Of a DNA stretch of 64,000 nt, positions 56,216 through 64,000 are shown piece after piece; position 1 is the first letter of the stretch; each line of letters starts with the position of its first letter. The notes below the pieces were generated by a model. That model did no database searches. It was not told the origin of the DNA and saw only the letters and a program-made list of their open reading frames with translations. Source of the DNA: Paraburkholderia franconis (GTDB taxonomy: Bacteria; Pseudomonadota; Gammaproteobacteria; Burkholderiales; Burkholderiaceae). Where the stretch lies: positions 1 to 64,000 of the forward strand of contig NZ_WHNP01000003.1 of the NCBI RefSeq assembly GCF_009362735.1, read 5' to 3'. The translations under genes and the position numbers were made by a program.

Positions 56216-56801
56216 ATTTCGGTTATTGGTTTATGCGCTGTTGATCGAATTAATCTGGTGACTGAAAAGCCTTCCGTTGAGTCTGAATTGTCTGTCATGA
56301 AAGTCAGATTTATTTTAGAAGTTGGTTTTTCTGATTCGTGCTTCTAGGGGGCTTTCTCTTTCGGGCGTATATTCAGCGACCGTGAAGATGCGAGTCGCCT
56401 ATTTTTTAATGTCGAATCCAAGCGTACCTAGGCAGGACGCCATGAATGAGGCGCACTAAGCGTTACGGCTCCGTGCGTCAACTGTGTTCATGCTCCCGCT
56501 TCCTAACAGACGTTTTGAAATTTCGGAAAAGATTCGCTGAAAATGGATAAGCGTATTCAGCGCAAAATCGTTTGAAAGCGGTAATTCTCAACGAAATTTT
56601 CAAATTATCTTTGAATCAGACATTGATTCGGAACTCTCTGATATTCCATTTTTACGGCGGATGTTTTGATTCTGTTCGTCGGAACGTGATTCGTTATATG
56701 TCGCAAGCGTAGCCGTAAAGCGGGCCAGTTTCGACGGTTACTTTGAAAGAGGCGTTTCGGCGCTGACAGATATAAACCAATAACAGGGCAAGGCGGCAAC
56801 A
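56216..56801. other. AT-rich intergenic region upstream of the regulator cluster
   Basis: This stretch of 586 bases is visibly richer in A and T than the rest of the window and contains no supported gene. TTTGAAA-type motifs recur (near 56513, 56571, 56742; inverted near 56600), and TGATTC recurs (near 56331, 56624, 56664, 56688). GCGTATATTCAGCG (56366-56379) and GCGTATTCAGCG (56551-56562) are near-identical. These features suit a multi-site regulated promoter region. Confidence 0.55.
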
Positions 56802-57470
56802 GTGAACCTTCGAGTCATGCTGGCAGACGATCACCGGTTTGTTCTGCTCGGTATCCGGGCCACTCTGATGGCGCAAGGAGGCTTCACTGTCGTCGGTGAG
56901 GCGACGAGTCCTTCGTCACTCGTGCAACTGATGGAGAAGACGCCATGCGACGTGCTCGTCACGGACCTGACCATGCCCGAATCGTCGGGCGACTCCGACG
57001 ACGGGCTGCGGCTCATTCGGCGCATTCGCACGCGCTGGCCGGAAGTGCGCATCGTCGTGCTGACAAGTCTGACCAACGCCGCCATTCTCCGCTCGATCAT
57101 GTCGGACGGCGTGATAGGCATGCTCAACAAGAGCGAATCGATGGACGAACTCGCGTCGGCCATCCGCGCAGCCGGCATGAGTCGCTCATACGTCAGCCGG
57201 TCGATCCTGCAAACCCTGGCGGACGCGAGCGGCGAGCCGCTTGGCATGTCGCCCATGCGCCATCTGTCGCCGCGTCAGGCAGAAGTCATTCGGATGTTCG
57301 TGCGCGGCAAGTCGATCTCGGAGATTGCTCGCGAACTCGGGCGCGATGTCAGGACGATCAGCCGGCAGAAGCGCGACGCGATGGCGAAACTCGGCGTCAG
57401 CAACGACCCTGGGCTCTTCGCGTTCGTGCGCGCATATGGTCTTGTACAGAGACGTATAACGGATTGCTAA
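56802..57470 (+). CDS. NarL/FixJ-type response regulator 1 (RcsB/BvgA-like)
   Basis: This 222-residue regulator has a receiver domain (1-125) with acidic pair D9-D10, phosphoacceptor D55 (LVTDLTMPES), T88 (VLTSLTN) and K110 (LNKSES), all intact. The LuxR-type HTH (about 152-215) reads LSPRQAEVIRMFVRGKSISEIARELGRDVRTISRQKRDAM. The insertion SSGDSDDGL after the acceptor is RcsB-like. A GTG start at 56802 lies behind the AT-rich region. It is the first of three tandem paralogues, each in its own frame with 123 and 85 bases between. Confidence 0.92.
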   Translation: MNLRVMLADDHRFVLLGIRATLMAQGGFTVVGEATSPSSLVQLMEKTPCDVLVTDLTMPESSGDSDDGLRLIRRIRTRWPEVRIVVLTSLTNAAILRSIMSDGVIGMLNKSESMDELASAIRAAGMSRSYVSRSILQTLADASGEPLGMSPMRHLSPRQAEVIRMFVRGKSISEIARELGRDVRTISRQKRDAMAKLGVSNDPGLFAFVRAYGLVQRRITDC

Positions 57471-57593
57471 ATAATGATCAGATTTGTCACTTTCAGAGAA
57501 CTCTTATGTCTGCGTGCAGTTGAATGTCTGATTCTCGCGGGCATTGCGCCCACTACATCGATACCAAGCTAGAGCACAGGAGGGACCCACGTC

Positions 57594-58304
57594 GTGAACA
57601 TCAGAAAGGACGTGACACTGCCGATCCGCACCATCATCGCCGACGATCATCCGCTCGTCCTGCTCGCGATGGAGAACTTGATGTCGGGTTTTCCGAACAT
57701 CGAGCTGGTGGGCAAAGCAACAGACTCATCCGAACTGTTCGCCGAGGCGCAGCGCGTCGAATGTGATCTCGTCGTCATGGATCTGCATATGCCGGGCGGC
57801 ACCCATGGCGATGGTGTCGAAATGGTCCGTCGTTTCAGGGAGCGTCATCCTGATGTGGTCGTCGTCGTATTGACCATGGAGATCGTGGCCGAGATGCTGC
57901 AAAAAGTGATCGGGCTTGGCGTGGGTGCCGTGATCAGCAAGCGCGATCGCATCGATCTCATTCACGTGGCGATCGTTACGGCGCTGGCGCGCGAATGCTA
58001 TGTCGGTCCAGCGATTCGTGCGCTGCTGGCCGAAGCCACGCTGTCGCGCCGCATCGACTATGTACGACAGGTTCTATCGAGACGCGAACTCGAAGTGCTG
58101 ACGCACTACGCGTCGGGACGCGGCGTGACCGAGATCGCGCTGAGGCTCGGACGAAGCGTCAAGACAATTAGCGCGCAGAAATGCACGGCGATGCGCAAGC
58201 TGTCGCTGCAAAGCGATGCCGATCTGTTCAGGTTCGCAGTCGAGCATGGTCTCGTGCCTAGCGACCAATCAGACGCTGAAGGACGGATGGCCGCAAGAGC
58301 CTGA
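57594..58304 (+). CDS. NarL/FixJ-type response regulator 2
   Basis: This 236-residue regulator has a receiver with D17-D18, phosphoacceptor D63 (VVMDLHMPGG), LTMEI and the conserved Lys in AVISKRDRID. The HTH is LSRRELEVLTHYASGRGVTEIALRLGRSVKTISAQKCTAM. GTHGDGVEMVRRF after the acceptor is again RcsB-like. A GTG start follows GGAGGGACCC. The recognition-helix end KTISAQK differs in one residue from regulator 3 and in three from regulator 1 (RTISRQK), so targets may overlap. It is probably co-transcribed with its neighbours. Confidence 0.92.
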   Translation: MNIRKDVTLPIRTIIADDHPLVLLAMENLMSGFPNIELVGKATDSSELFAEAQRVECDLVVMDLHMPGGTHGDGVEMVRRFRERHPDVVVVVLTMEIVAEMLQKVIGLGVGAVISKRDRIDLIHVAIVTALARECYVGPAIRALLAEATLSRRIDYVRQVLSRRELEVLTHYASGRGVTEIALRLGRSVKTISAQKCTAMRKLSLQSDADLFRFAVEHGLVPSDQSDAEGRMAARA

Positions 58305-58389
58305 CGCACTGGCATTGCGAACGTGGCAAGGCGACCTCCGCGGGGAAGCGCGATATGCGACGGCGGTCGACTAACAAGAATACAAAAAG

Positions 58390-59031
58390 ATGGAAAACAA
58401 GATTCGCGTCATCGTGGCCGATGACCACGCCTGTGTGCGCGATGGCATCCGGTTTTTACTCAATCAGATCACGCATGTGTCGATCGTCGGCGAAGCGGCC
58501 GATACGCAAGGACTCGCCGATTTGCTCGATTCGTGCGCGTGTGACGTCGTCGTGTCGGATATCGGCATGCCGGGTATCGACGGCGAGAGCAATGCGATCC
58601 AGTTTCTGAGACGTTTGTTGTATCACGCGCCACAATTGCCCGTCGTGGTGCTCACCATGATCCATCAGGCGTCCATCCTGGTGGGCTTGCTGCAGCATGG
58701 CGTTGCGGCCGTCGTCGACAAGCGCGACATCACGTCGTCGCTCGTTCATGCAATCGACGCTGCACTGACCGGGCAGGGCTACCTGTCCGATCACGCCCGC
58801 ACGGCGATCGCGCAGGCGGGCACGCCTCAGCCCAGGGTGGGTGTCATAAGTGCACGCGAGTGGAAAGTGTTCACGATGTACGTAAGCGGCATGACGATCG
58901 GTCAGATTGCCGTCAGGCTCAACCGCAGCGCCAAGACGATCAGCACGCAAAAGCGCAACGCGATGCGCAAATTGGGGCTGGAAACGGAAGCCGACGTCAT
59001 CGATTACGCCTGTCAGATCGGGCTCACGTGA
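58390..59031 (+). CDS. NarL/FixJ-type response regulator 3
   Basis: This 213-residue regulator has D11-D12, phosphoacceptor D57 (VVSDIGMPGI), LTMIHQ and the conserved Lys in AVVDKRDITS, so it should be phosphorylatable. The HTH is ISAREWKVFTMYVSGMTIGQIAVRLNRSAKTISTQKRNAM. The residues after the acceptor (IDGESNAIQFLRRL) follow the same RcsB/BvgA pattern. It is the last regulator before the aquaporin, 214 bases away. Whether it acts alone or as a heterodimer with the other two is open. Confidence 0.92.
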   Translation: MENKIRVIVADDHACVRDGIRFLLNQITHVSIVGEAADTQGLADLLDSCACDVVVSDIGMPGIDGESNAIQFLRRLLYHAPQLPVVVLTMIHQASILVGLLQHGVAAVVDKRDITSSLVHAIDAALTGQGYLSDHARTAIAQAGTPQPRVGVISAREWKVFTMYVSGMTIGQIAVRLNRSAKTISTQKRNAMRKLGLETEADVIDYACQIGLT

Positions 59032-59245
59032 GCGCATTTCGCGAGCCTCAAGTGGCCTTTGAACGTGCTGCCGATTTTCGGAGTTGTCTGATTCCGCCTT
59101 TACTCAGCCAAGCAAACAATTCTCTGTTGTCCCCGATTCGCGGGGCGTGGCGCCATGCCATTGATTCGCCATGCAAATCAATCGACACCGAGCGCATCAA
59201 TGAGACCAGCCCGTCTTATCGGGTGGCGCAGTTACGGGAGGATGC

Positions 59246-59992
59246 ATGTCAGGGCTGGGGAAGCGGTTGATCGTCGAGGGTGCCGGAACGGCGTGGCTCG
59301 TATTCGTGGGTTGCGGCACGGCTGTTCTCAATGCGGGCGCGCAAGGCAGCAGCATGCTGGTCGTGCCGCTCGCATTCGGATTTGCGCTGGCTACGGCGAC
59401 CTATGTGTTCGGGCGTTTTTCAGGCGCTCATTTCAATCCCGCCGTCACTGTCGGTTTCGTGACGGCTCAGCGTTTTCCCGTTCGCGATCTCGCTCCGTAT
59501 ATCGCCGCGCAGGTTCTCGGCGCGATCGCTGGCGCCGCGTTGCTTGCCTATATCGCAGGCGGCCGGCCCGGCTTCGCACTTGCGGCTAGCGAGTTTGGCG
59601 CCAACGGATACGGTGATCACTCTCCCGCCGACTTTCAATTTCACTCGGCTTTGGCCGTCGAACTGGCGATGTCCTTCGCGTTCGTCATGGCGCGCATGCT
59701 GACGTCGGACGGCAGGGCGGCGAGATTGCTTGGTCCACTGGTCACAGGCATGTGGCTGGCGTTGAGCTACATCGTCGCGACACCTGTGACCAACGCGTCG
59801 CTCAATCCCGCGCGTTCGACGGGGCCGGCGCTCTTTGTCGGCGATTGGGCGCTCGACCAGTTGTGGCTGTTCTGGGCGGCGCCGCTGGCGGGCGGCGTGC
59901 TCGCAGGCCTGCTGCATTCGTATCTGCTACATCATCCGCACGATGCGCTTGCGCCTTCTTCGCGCGGGGACAGGCACGGCGAGTCGGCGTGA
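59246..59992 (+). CDS. aqpZ: aquaporin Z family water channel
   Basis: This 248-residue inner-membrane channel has six helices and two half-helices. Both signature motifs are intact: NPA at 64-66 (SGAHFNPAVT) and NPAR at 187-190 (NASLNPARSTGPAL), with the selectivity-filter Arg190. It is slightly longer than E. coli AqpZ (231) because of a C-terminal His/Ser/Arg tail. It lies between the regulators and the hybrid kinase, and its stop is only 10 bases before the kinase start, so the two are probably translated from one mRNA. An osmotic role for the sensor system is a reasonable inference. Confidence 0.94.
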   Translation: MSGLGKRLIVEGAGTAWLVFVGCGTAVLNAGAQGSSMLVVPLAFGFALATATYVFGRFSGAHFNPAVTVGFVTAQRFPVRDLAPYIAAQVLGAIAGAALLAYIAGGRPGFALAASEFGANGYGDHSPADFQFHSALAVELAMSFAFVMARMLTSDGRAARLLGPLVTGMWLALSYIVATPVTNASLNPARSTGPALFVGDWALDQLWLFWAAPLAGGVLAGLLHSYLLHHPHDALAPSSRGDRHGESA

Positions 59993-60002
59993 GTGCACGG
60001 TT

Positions 60003-63000
60003 ATGCTTTCGTCGTGCGTTTCCACCCGTTCGCTTCCCGGCTTCGCATTCGGCGCCACGCTGATCCGCATCTGCCGAGCACTCGTGAGCAGCCTCGCGTT
60101 GTTGTCGATGCTGTGCGGCCGACCGGCGTACGCGGCACCTGGTCACGATCCGCTCGCGTTCCCATCGAGGCTGGTTGTCGGCGTGCTTGCAAACGGCTGG
60201 TCGCCATTCGAGATGTTTCAGGAGGGCAAGCTCGCCGGCCTGAGCGTCGACTATCTGCATGCGGTTGTCGGACCGGACACGAAGATCGAGACGAAGGCCT
60301 TTCCGGACATGGAGCAACTGCTCGCGGCGGCATGTTCGAACCGGGTCGACGTGCTGATGAGCATCGCTCGCACACCGGAGCGTGAGCATTGCCTGTCGTT
60401 CTCGGTGCCTTACTTTCGCGGTACGACTTCTGCTGTGACGCTTGCCAGCAATGTGCTGGTGTTGTCCGGCCAGACGCAGGTCCAGAACGCGCGTGTCGCC
60501 GTCGAACGCGGCTTTGCAACCAGTTCGGTGTTGCGTGAGCGATTTCCGCACGCCCGGATCGATTCCTTCGCCGACACGTCATCGGCGTTGCGGGCGATCA
60601 AACAGGGCGGCGACGATGTCTACTTCGGCTTCACTCCCGCCGTGCGGCATTACCTTGCCGATCCCGAATTTCGCAGCCTGAGCGTTGCATTCGAGGAAAC
60701 CGGCCAGTTCAGCGAGATGCGCTTCGCGGTGCCTGTTGCGAGGAGCGATCTGCGAGATAAGCTGGACCTTGGACTCGCAGCGATGCAACCAGAAGACGAA
60801 GCCGCCATCCGGGCGCGCTGGCTCGGCGGCGGCTTCGACACACGGCCTGCCTCGGCGGTGTCCAATCTCGTGCTGAGCCGCGAAGAGCAGGCCTGGCTTC
60901 AGTCGCTGCCGCCGTTGTCGGTTGGCTTCGACAGCGACTGGGCCCCATTCAGTACGCTCGACGAAATGGGCAGACCATCAGGCGTCGCCGCCGACTACCT
61001 CGACTATCTGGGCCGCACGCTTGGCGTCACCTTCCATCGTGCGCCTGCAAAGGACTGGTTCGCGACGCTTGCCGACTTTGGCCGCGGCAACGTCGCGGTG
61101 CTCGCCACCGCCACGCGCAACGATCCGCGGCTACCGCGAGCGGCCTTTAGCCAGGCATACGAATCCTATCCGCTCGTCATCGTGGCGCGCGAAAGCGAGC
61201 CGGCCGCGCGCAGTCTCAACGATTTCTCGTCGCGCCGTGTGATGGTGTCGGCGCATACCCAGGGTGCGGTGCCGTTTCATCTGTATGGCGTGCCTGCGGC
61301 GCGCGTGACCGTTACCGCGAGGCTGGGCGAGGCCTTGAAGGCGCTGGCCTCCGGCCGCGCCGATGCGCTGGTCGGCAATGTCGCCGAAGTCGATGCCGCG
61401 CTCACGCAGCAATATGCTGGCGTGCTGAAGATCGTCGGTACAGTGCGCGAACCGGACGCGGTGGGCTTCGCTGTCCGTCAGGACCTCGCGCCGCTGGCCG
61501 GGCTGATCGACCGCGCATTGCTCGCGATGCCGGCGTCGGAGCGGCAGCGTATCCGTCAGAAGTGGGTGACGGGCGACGTCCACGCGCAGGGCGCCTGGAG
61601 CGTGACCGCGCTGCGACTGTTGCCCGTGCTGATCGGTATCGGCGTCGTGCTGCTGGTGACGCTGCGGGCGTATGTGATGTTGCAGCGTGAAGTCACCCGG
61701 CGCGAGCGCACGGAGCACGAACTCGAGTCGCAACTGAACTTCCAGCAAACGATGATGGAGATGATGCCGTATCCGCTTGTCGCGAAGGATTTGCGCGGGC
61801 GCTACATCGCCGTCAATCGTGCCTACGAGGAAGCGACCGGGCTCAGACGCAACGCGGTCATGGCCCGCACGAGCGCCGACGTCCGCGCGTGGGGCGAGGA
61901 CAACAGCGTGCGTCTCGAACAGCTGACGCATGACGCGCTGGCGAGTGGGATACCTACGCAGATCGAGCTCGAATTCGAAGACCCCGACGGCGATACCCGG
62001 CACGGCCTGTTCTGCGTGCGCGTTTGCAACGGAGCCGACGGTACGCCTTCGTGTGTGCTGGGCACGGTCGTCGACATCACCGACATTCGCCGCGCCGAAA
62101 TGCTTGCGAGCGAAACGCAGCGGCGTCTCGTCGACGTGACGGCGTCGCTGCCAGCCGTGGTGTTCCAGTTGCGCCGCGGGCTCGATGGCAAATACACGTT
62201 CCCCTACGTCGGCGGCGATACGAAGCATCTGCTCGGCTACGACAGCGCAGCCCTGATGCGCACAGGCGCACTCGATTTCGCCACCATCTGCGTGGACGAC
62301 CGGCCGGTTGTCGTCTCGGAACTCGAACGCTCCGCGGAATTATCGGCGCCCGTGCACCTGGAATTCCGGATCGACGGGCCGACCGAGCAGCGCTGGGTCC
62401 GCGCTGAACTCGTGCCGCGCCTCGAGCCTTCGGGCGCGACTGTCTGGAGCGGCTATTGGGTCGACGCGAGCATCGAGCGGTTGCGGGCCGACGAACTGGC
62501 GCACGCGCGCGACCTGGCCGAAGCGGCTTCGCGAGCGAAAGACGACTTCCTCGCGATGATGAGCCACGAAATCCGTACGCCGATGAACGGCGTGCTCGGC
62601 CTCGTCGAAGTGCTGGAGCGCACGCGGCTCGAAGCCGATCAGGGCGAGATGCTCCGCATGATTCACGAGTCGGCGGGCGCGCTGCTGCAAATTCTCGATG
62701 ACCTGCTCGACTACTCGAAGATCGAAGCGGGACGGCTGACCATCGAATCGGAGCCGATCGACTTGCGCGATCTCGTCGACACGGCAGTTGGCTTGCTGGC
62801 AGGACGCGCACATGAGAAAGGCCTGAAAGTGCGCGTCGACATCGAGCCTCAGGTGGCCGCGACGCTGCGCGGCGACAGTGTTCGTCTGCGACAAATCCTG
62901 TTTAATCTGCTCGGCAACGCGATCAAGTTCACGCCTCAAGGTGAGGTCGACGTGCGCGTCGTAGTGGTCGAGCAGAACGAGGCAGGGCAGACGGTCGAGA

Positions 63001-64000
63001 TCACCGTCGACGATACGGGTATCGGCATCGCGCCCGAAGTGCAGGCGCGGCTGTTCGAGCCGTTCGTGCAGGCGGAGTCGTCGACGACGCGGCGCTTCGG
63101 CGGCACGGGCCTCGGCCTGACGATCTGCCGTAAGCTGGTTGCGTTGATGGGCGGCACGCTCACGTTGTCCAGTACGCAAGGCAAAGGCACGCGCATGAAG
63201 TTGCGGCTGCTGATGCCGCTCGAAACGGAGCACTACACGGCGGGCGGATTGCGCGGCAAGCGCGGGATCGTCGCGACAGCCGATGCGGCTGTCGCCCAGG
63301 CGCTGATCCACTTCGGCGCGGCGCTCGGCATCGATTTGCATTGCGCAGATCCGGAGCGAGCGCAACTGAGCGATCAGCGAGCGCTGCGCGGTATGGATCT
63401 GGTTTTTGTCGACGTTGGCGTTGAAGTGCCCGCAGCCGTCGAGCAGTCCGGCGCGAAGGTCGTCGTCTTGACAGAAAAGCCCAAGCCGACGGGCTACCGG
63501 ATCGTCGACAACGCGGTGCGCGTGAGCATTAATCCGATCTCATGGCGCGGCCTGAGCGCGGCATGCGCCGCGGCGCTGACGGGACTGTCGCCCGCGCCGG
63601 CGCGTGAGCCAGGCGAGGCCGAGGCGGGCGTCGTTGCGCCGCCGGACCGGGAACGCGCGATCGCAAGCGGTCGGCTCGTGCTCGTCGCCGAAGATCATCC
63701 CGTGAACCAGGAACTGATCCGTCATCAACTGGCGCTGCTCGGCTTTGCCTGCGATGTCGTCAACGATGGTGCCGAAGCCCTCGAAGCGCTCGGCTCGACA
63801 CCGTACGGCTTTCTCATTACCGACTGCCACATGCCGCGGATGTCCGGCTACGAACTCGCGCGAGCAGTTCGCGAGAAAGAGGCGCTGACAGGCGCGCGGC
63901 TGCCGATTCTCGGCATCACCGCGAACACCGCGCCGGAAGATCTGAAGGCGTGCCGCGACGCCGGTATGGACGATTGCCTCATCAAGCCGACGCGGCTCGC
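60003..64000 (+). CDS. BvgS/EvgS-like hybrid histidine kinase (C-terminus off right edge)
   Basis: The visible part is 1332 residues with no stop to the window end. The signal peptide ends about residue 44 (GRPAYAAPG). Two periplasmic SBP_bac_3 (Venus-flytrap) domains occupy about 50-285 and 295-530, one transmembrane helix lies at 535-558 (LRLLPVLIGIGVVLLVTLRA), and two PAS domains at about 575-690 and 700-825. HisKA has His855 (MMSHEIRTPMNG), and HATPase_c has DTGIGIAP and FGGTGLGL. A degenerate receiver-like segment spans about 1079-1200. A true receiver from about 1222 has phosphoacceptor D1274 (LITDCHMPRM). An HPt domain would be expected beyond the edge. Start ATG 60003 has a weak ribosome site and is probably coupled to aqpZ. 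Confidence 0.94.
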   Translation, partial: MLSSCVSTRSLPGFAFGATLIRICRALVSSLALLSMLCGRPAYAAPGHDPLAFPSRLVVGVLANGWSPFEMFQEGKLAGLSVDYLHAVVGPDTKIETKAFPDMEQLLAAACSNRVDVLMSIARTPEREHCLSFSVPYFRGTTSAVTLASNVLVLSGQTQVQNARVAVERGFATSSVLRERFPHARIDSFADTSSALRAIKQGGDDVYFGFTPAVRHYLADPEFRSLSVAFEETGQFSEMRFAVPVARSDLRDKLDLGLAAMQPEDEAAIRARWLGGGFDTRPASAVSNLVLSREEQAWLQSLPPLSVGFDSDWAPFSTLDEMGRPSGVAADYLDYLGRTLGVTFHRAPAKDWFATLADFGRGNVAVLATATRNDPRLPRAAFSQAYESYPLVIVARESEPAARSLNDFSSRRVMVSAHTQGAVPFHLYGVPAARVTVTARLGEALKALASGRADALVGNVAEVDAALTQQYAGVLKIVGTVREPDAVGFAVRQDLAPLAGLIDRALLAMPASERQRIRQKWVTGDVHAQGAWSVTALRLLPVLIGIGVVLLVTLRAYVMLQREVTRRERTEHELESQLNFQQTMMEMMPYPLVAKDLRGRYIAVNRAYEEATGLRRNAVMARTSADVRAWGEDNSVRLEQLTHDALASGIPTQIELEFEDPDGDTRHGLFCVRVCNGADGTPSCVLGTVVDITDIRRAEMLASETQRRLVDVTASLPAVVFQLRRGLDGKYTFPYVGGDTKHLLGYDSAALMRTGALDFATICVDDRPVVVSELERSAELSAPVHLEFRIDGPTEQRWVRAELVPRLEPSGATVWSGYWVDASIERLRADELAHARDLAEAASRAKDDFLAMMSHEIRTPMNGVLGLVEVLERTRLEADQGEMLRMIHESAGALLQILDDLLDYSKIEAGRLTIESEPIDLRDLVDTAVGLLAGRAHEKGLKVRVDIEPQVAATLRGDSVRLRQILFNLLGNAIKFTPQGEVDVRVVVVEQNEAGQTVEITVDDTGIGIAPEVQARLFEPFVQAESSTTRRFGGTGLGLTICRKLVALMGGTLTLSSTQGKGTRMKLRLLMPLETEHYTAGGLRGKRGIVATADAAVAQALIHFGAALGIDLHCADPERAQLSDQRALRGMDLVFVDVGVEVPAAVEQSGAKVVVLTEKPKPTGYRIVDNAVRVSINPISWRGLSAACAAALTGLSPAPAREPGEAEAGVVAPPDRERAIASGRLVLVAEDHPVNQELIRHQLALLGFACDVVNDGAEALEALGSTPYGFLITDCHMPRMSGYELARAVREKEALTGARLPILGITANTAPEDLKACRDAGMDDCLIKPTRL

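Overview
The window is GC-rich chromosomal DNA from a beta-proteobacterium of the Burkholderiaceae, most likely Paraburkholderia, Caballeronia or a close relative. This rests on family recognition and gene order: kdsD-kdsC-lptC-lptA-lptB-rpoN-hpf-ptsN-hprK-rapZ, ispE-tRNA-Gln-prs-rplY-pth, ftsY divergent from rsmD-coaD, and uvrA/MFS/ssb. No database search was possible. The first gene (minus strand, truncated at base 1) and the last gene (plus strand, truncated at base 64000) run off the window.

Layout. 1-1360: N-terminal piece of an IS630-type transposase, a PagL-type lipid A deacylase and an NTF2-like protein. 1490-4653: leuA, a short membrane-peptide ORF in front of it, and ybiB. 4947-6323: FAH-family hydrolase and zeta-class GST/isomerase (maiA), which form an aromatic ring-fission tail pathway. 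6450-14287: housekeeping block (ftsY; rsmD, coaD, ferredoxin; hisC, pth, rplY, prs, tRNA-Gln, ispE). 14317-18867: lolB and a TPR protein, divergent from the mutM-mutY oxidised-guanine repair pair. 18879-28460: a long minus-strand series joining KDO and LPS-transport genes to rpoN and the nitrogen-PTS regulators. 28609-33805: kefB-like antiporter, apt, LysE-type exporter, Nudix protein, purU. 33861-37649: a PepSY membrane protein divergent from a TonB siderophore receptor, with a 21-bp perfect Fur-box palindrome between them. 37733-44108: AI-2E-type permease, uvrA with a long Lys/Ala tail, MFS, ssb. 44271-47942: SDR/LysR divergent pair and a chemoreceptor behind a sigma-28-like promoter.

48146-53424 is one tightly overlapped minus-strand operon for a type B (ba3-like) haem-copper oxidase: subunits I and II, a 60-residue one-helix protein and three c-type cytochromes carrying seven CxxCH sites in total. 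A LysR/MFS divergent pair follows (53853-56153).

The right end (56216-64000) is the most distinctive part. An unusually AT-rich intergenic region of nearly 600 bases precedes three tandem RcsB/BvgA-like response regulators. Then come an aquaporin Z and, 10 bases after it, a BvgS/EvgS-like hybrid histidine kinase with two periplasmic substrate-binding-type domains, two PAS domains, a kinase core, a degenerate receiver-like segment and a true receiver domain. Three regulators, one sensor and an aquaporin in one locus is the best candidate here for an undescribed signalling system.
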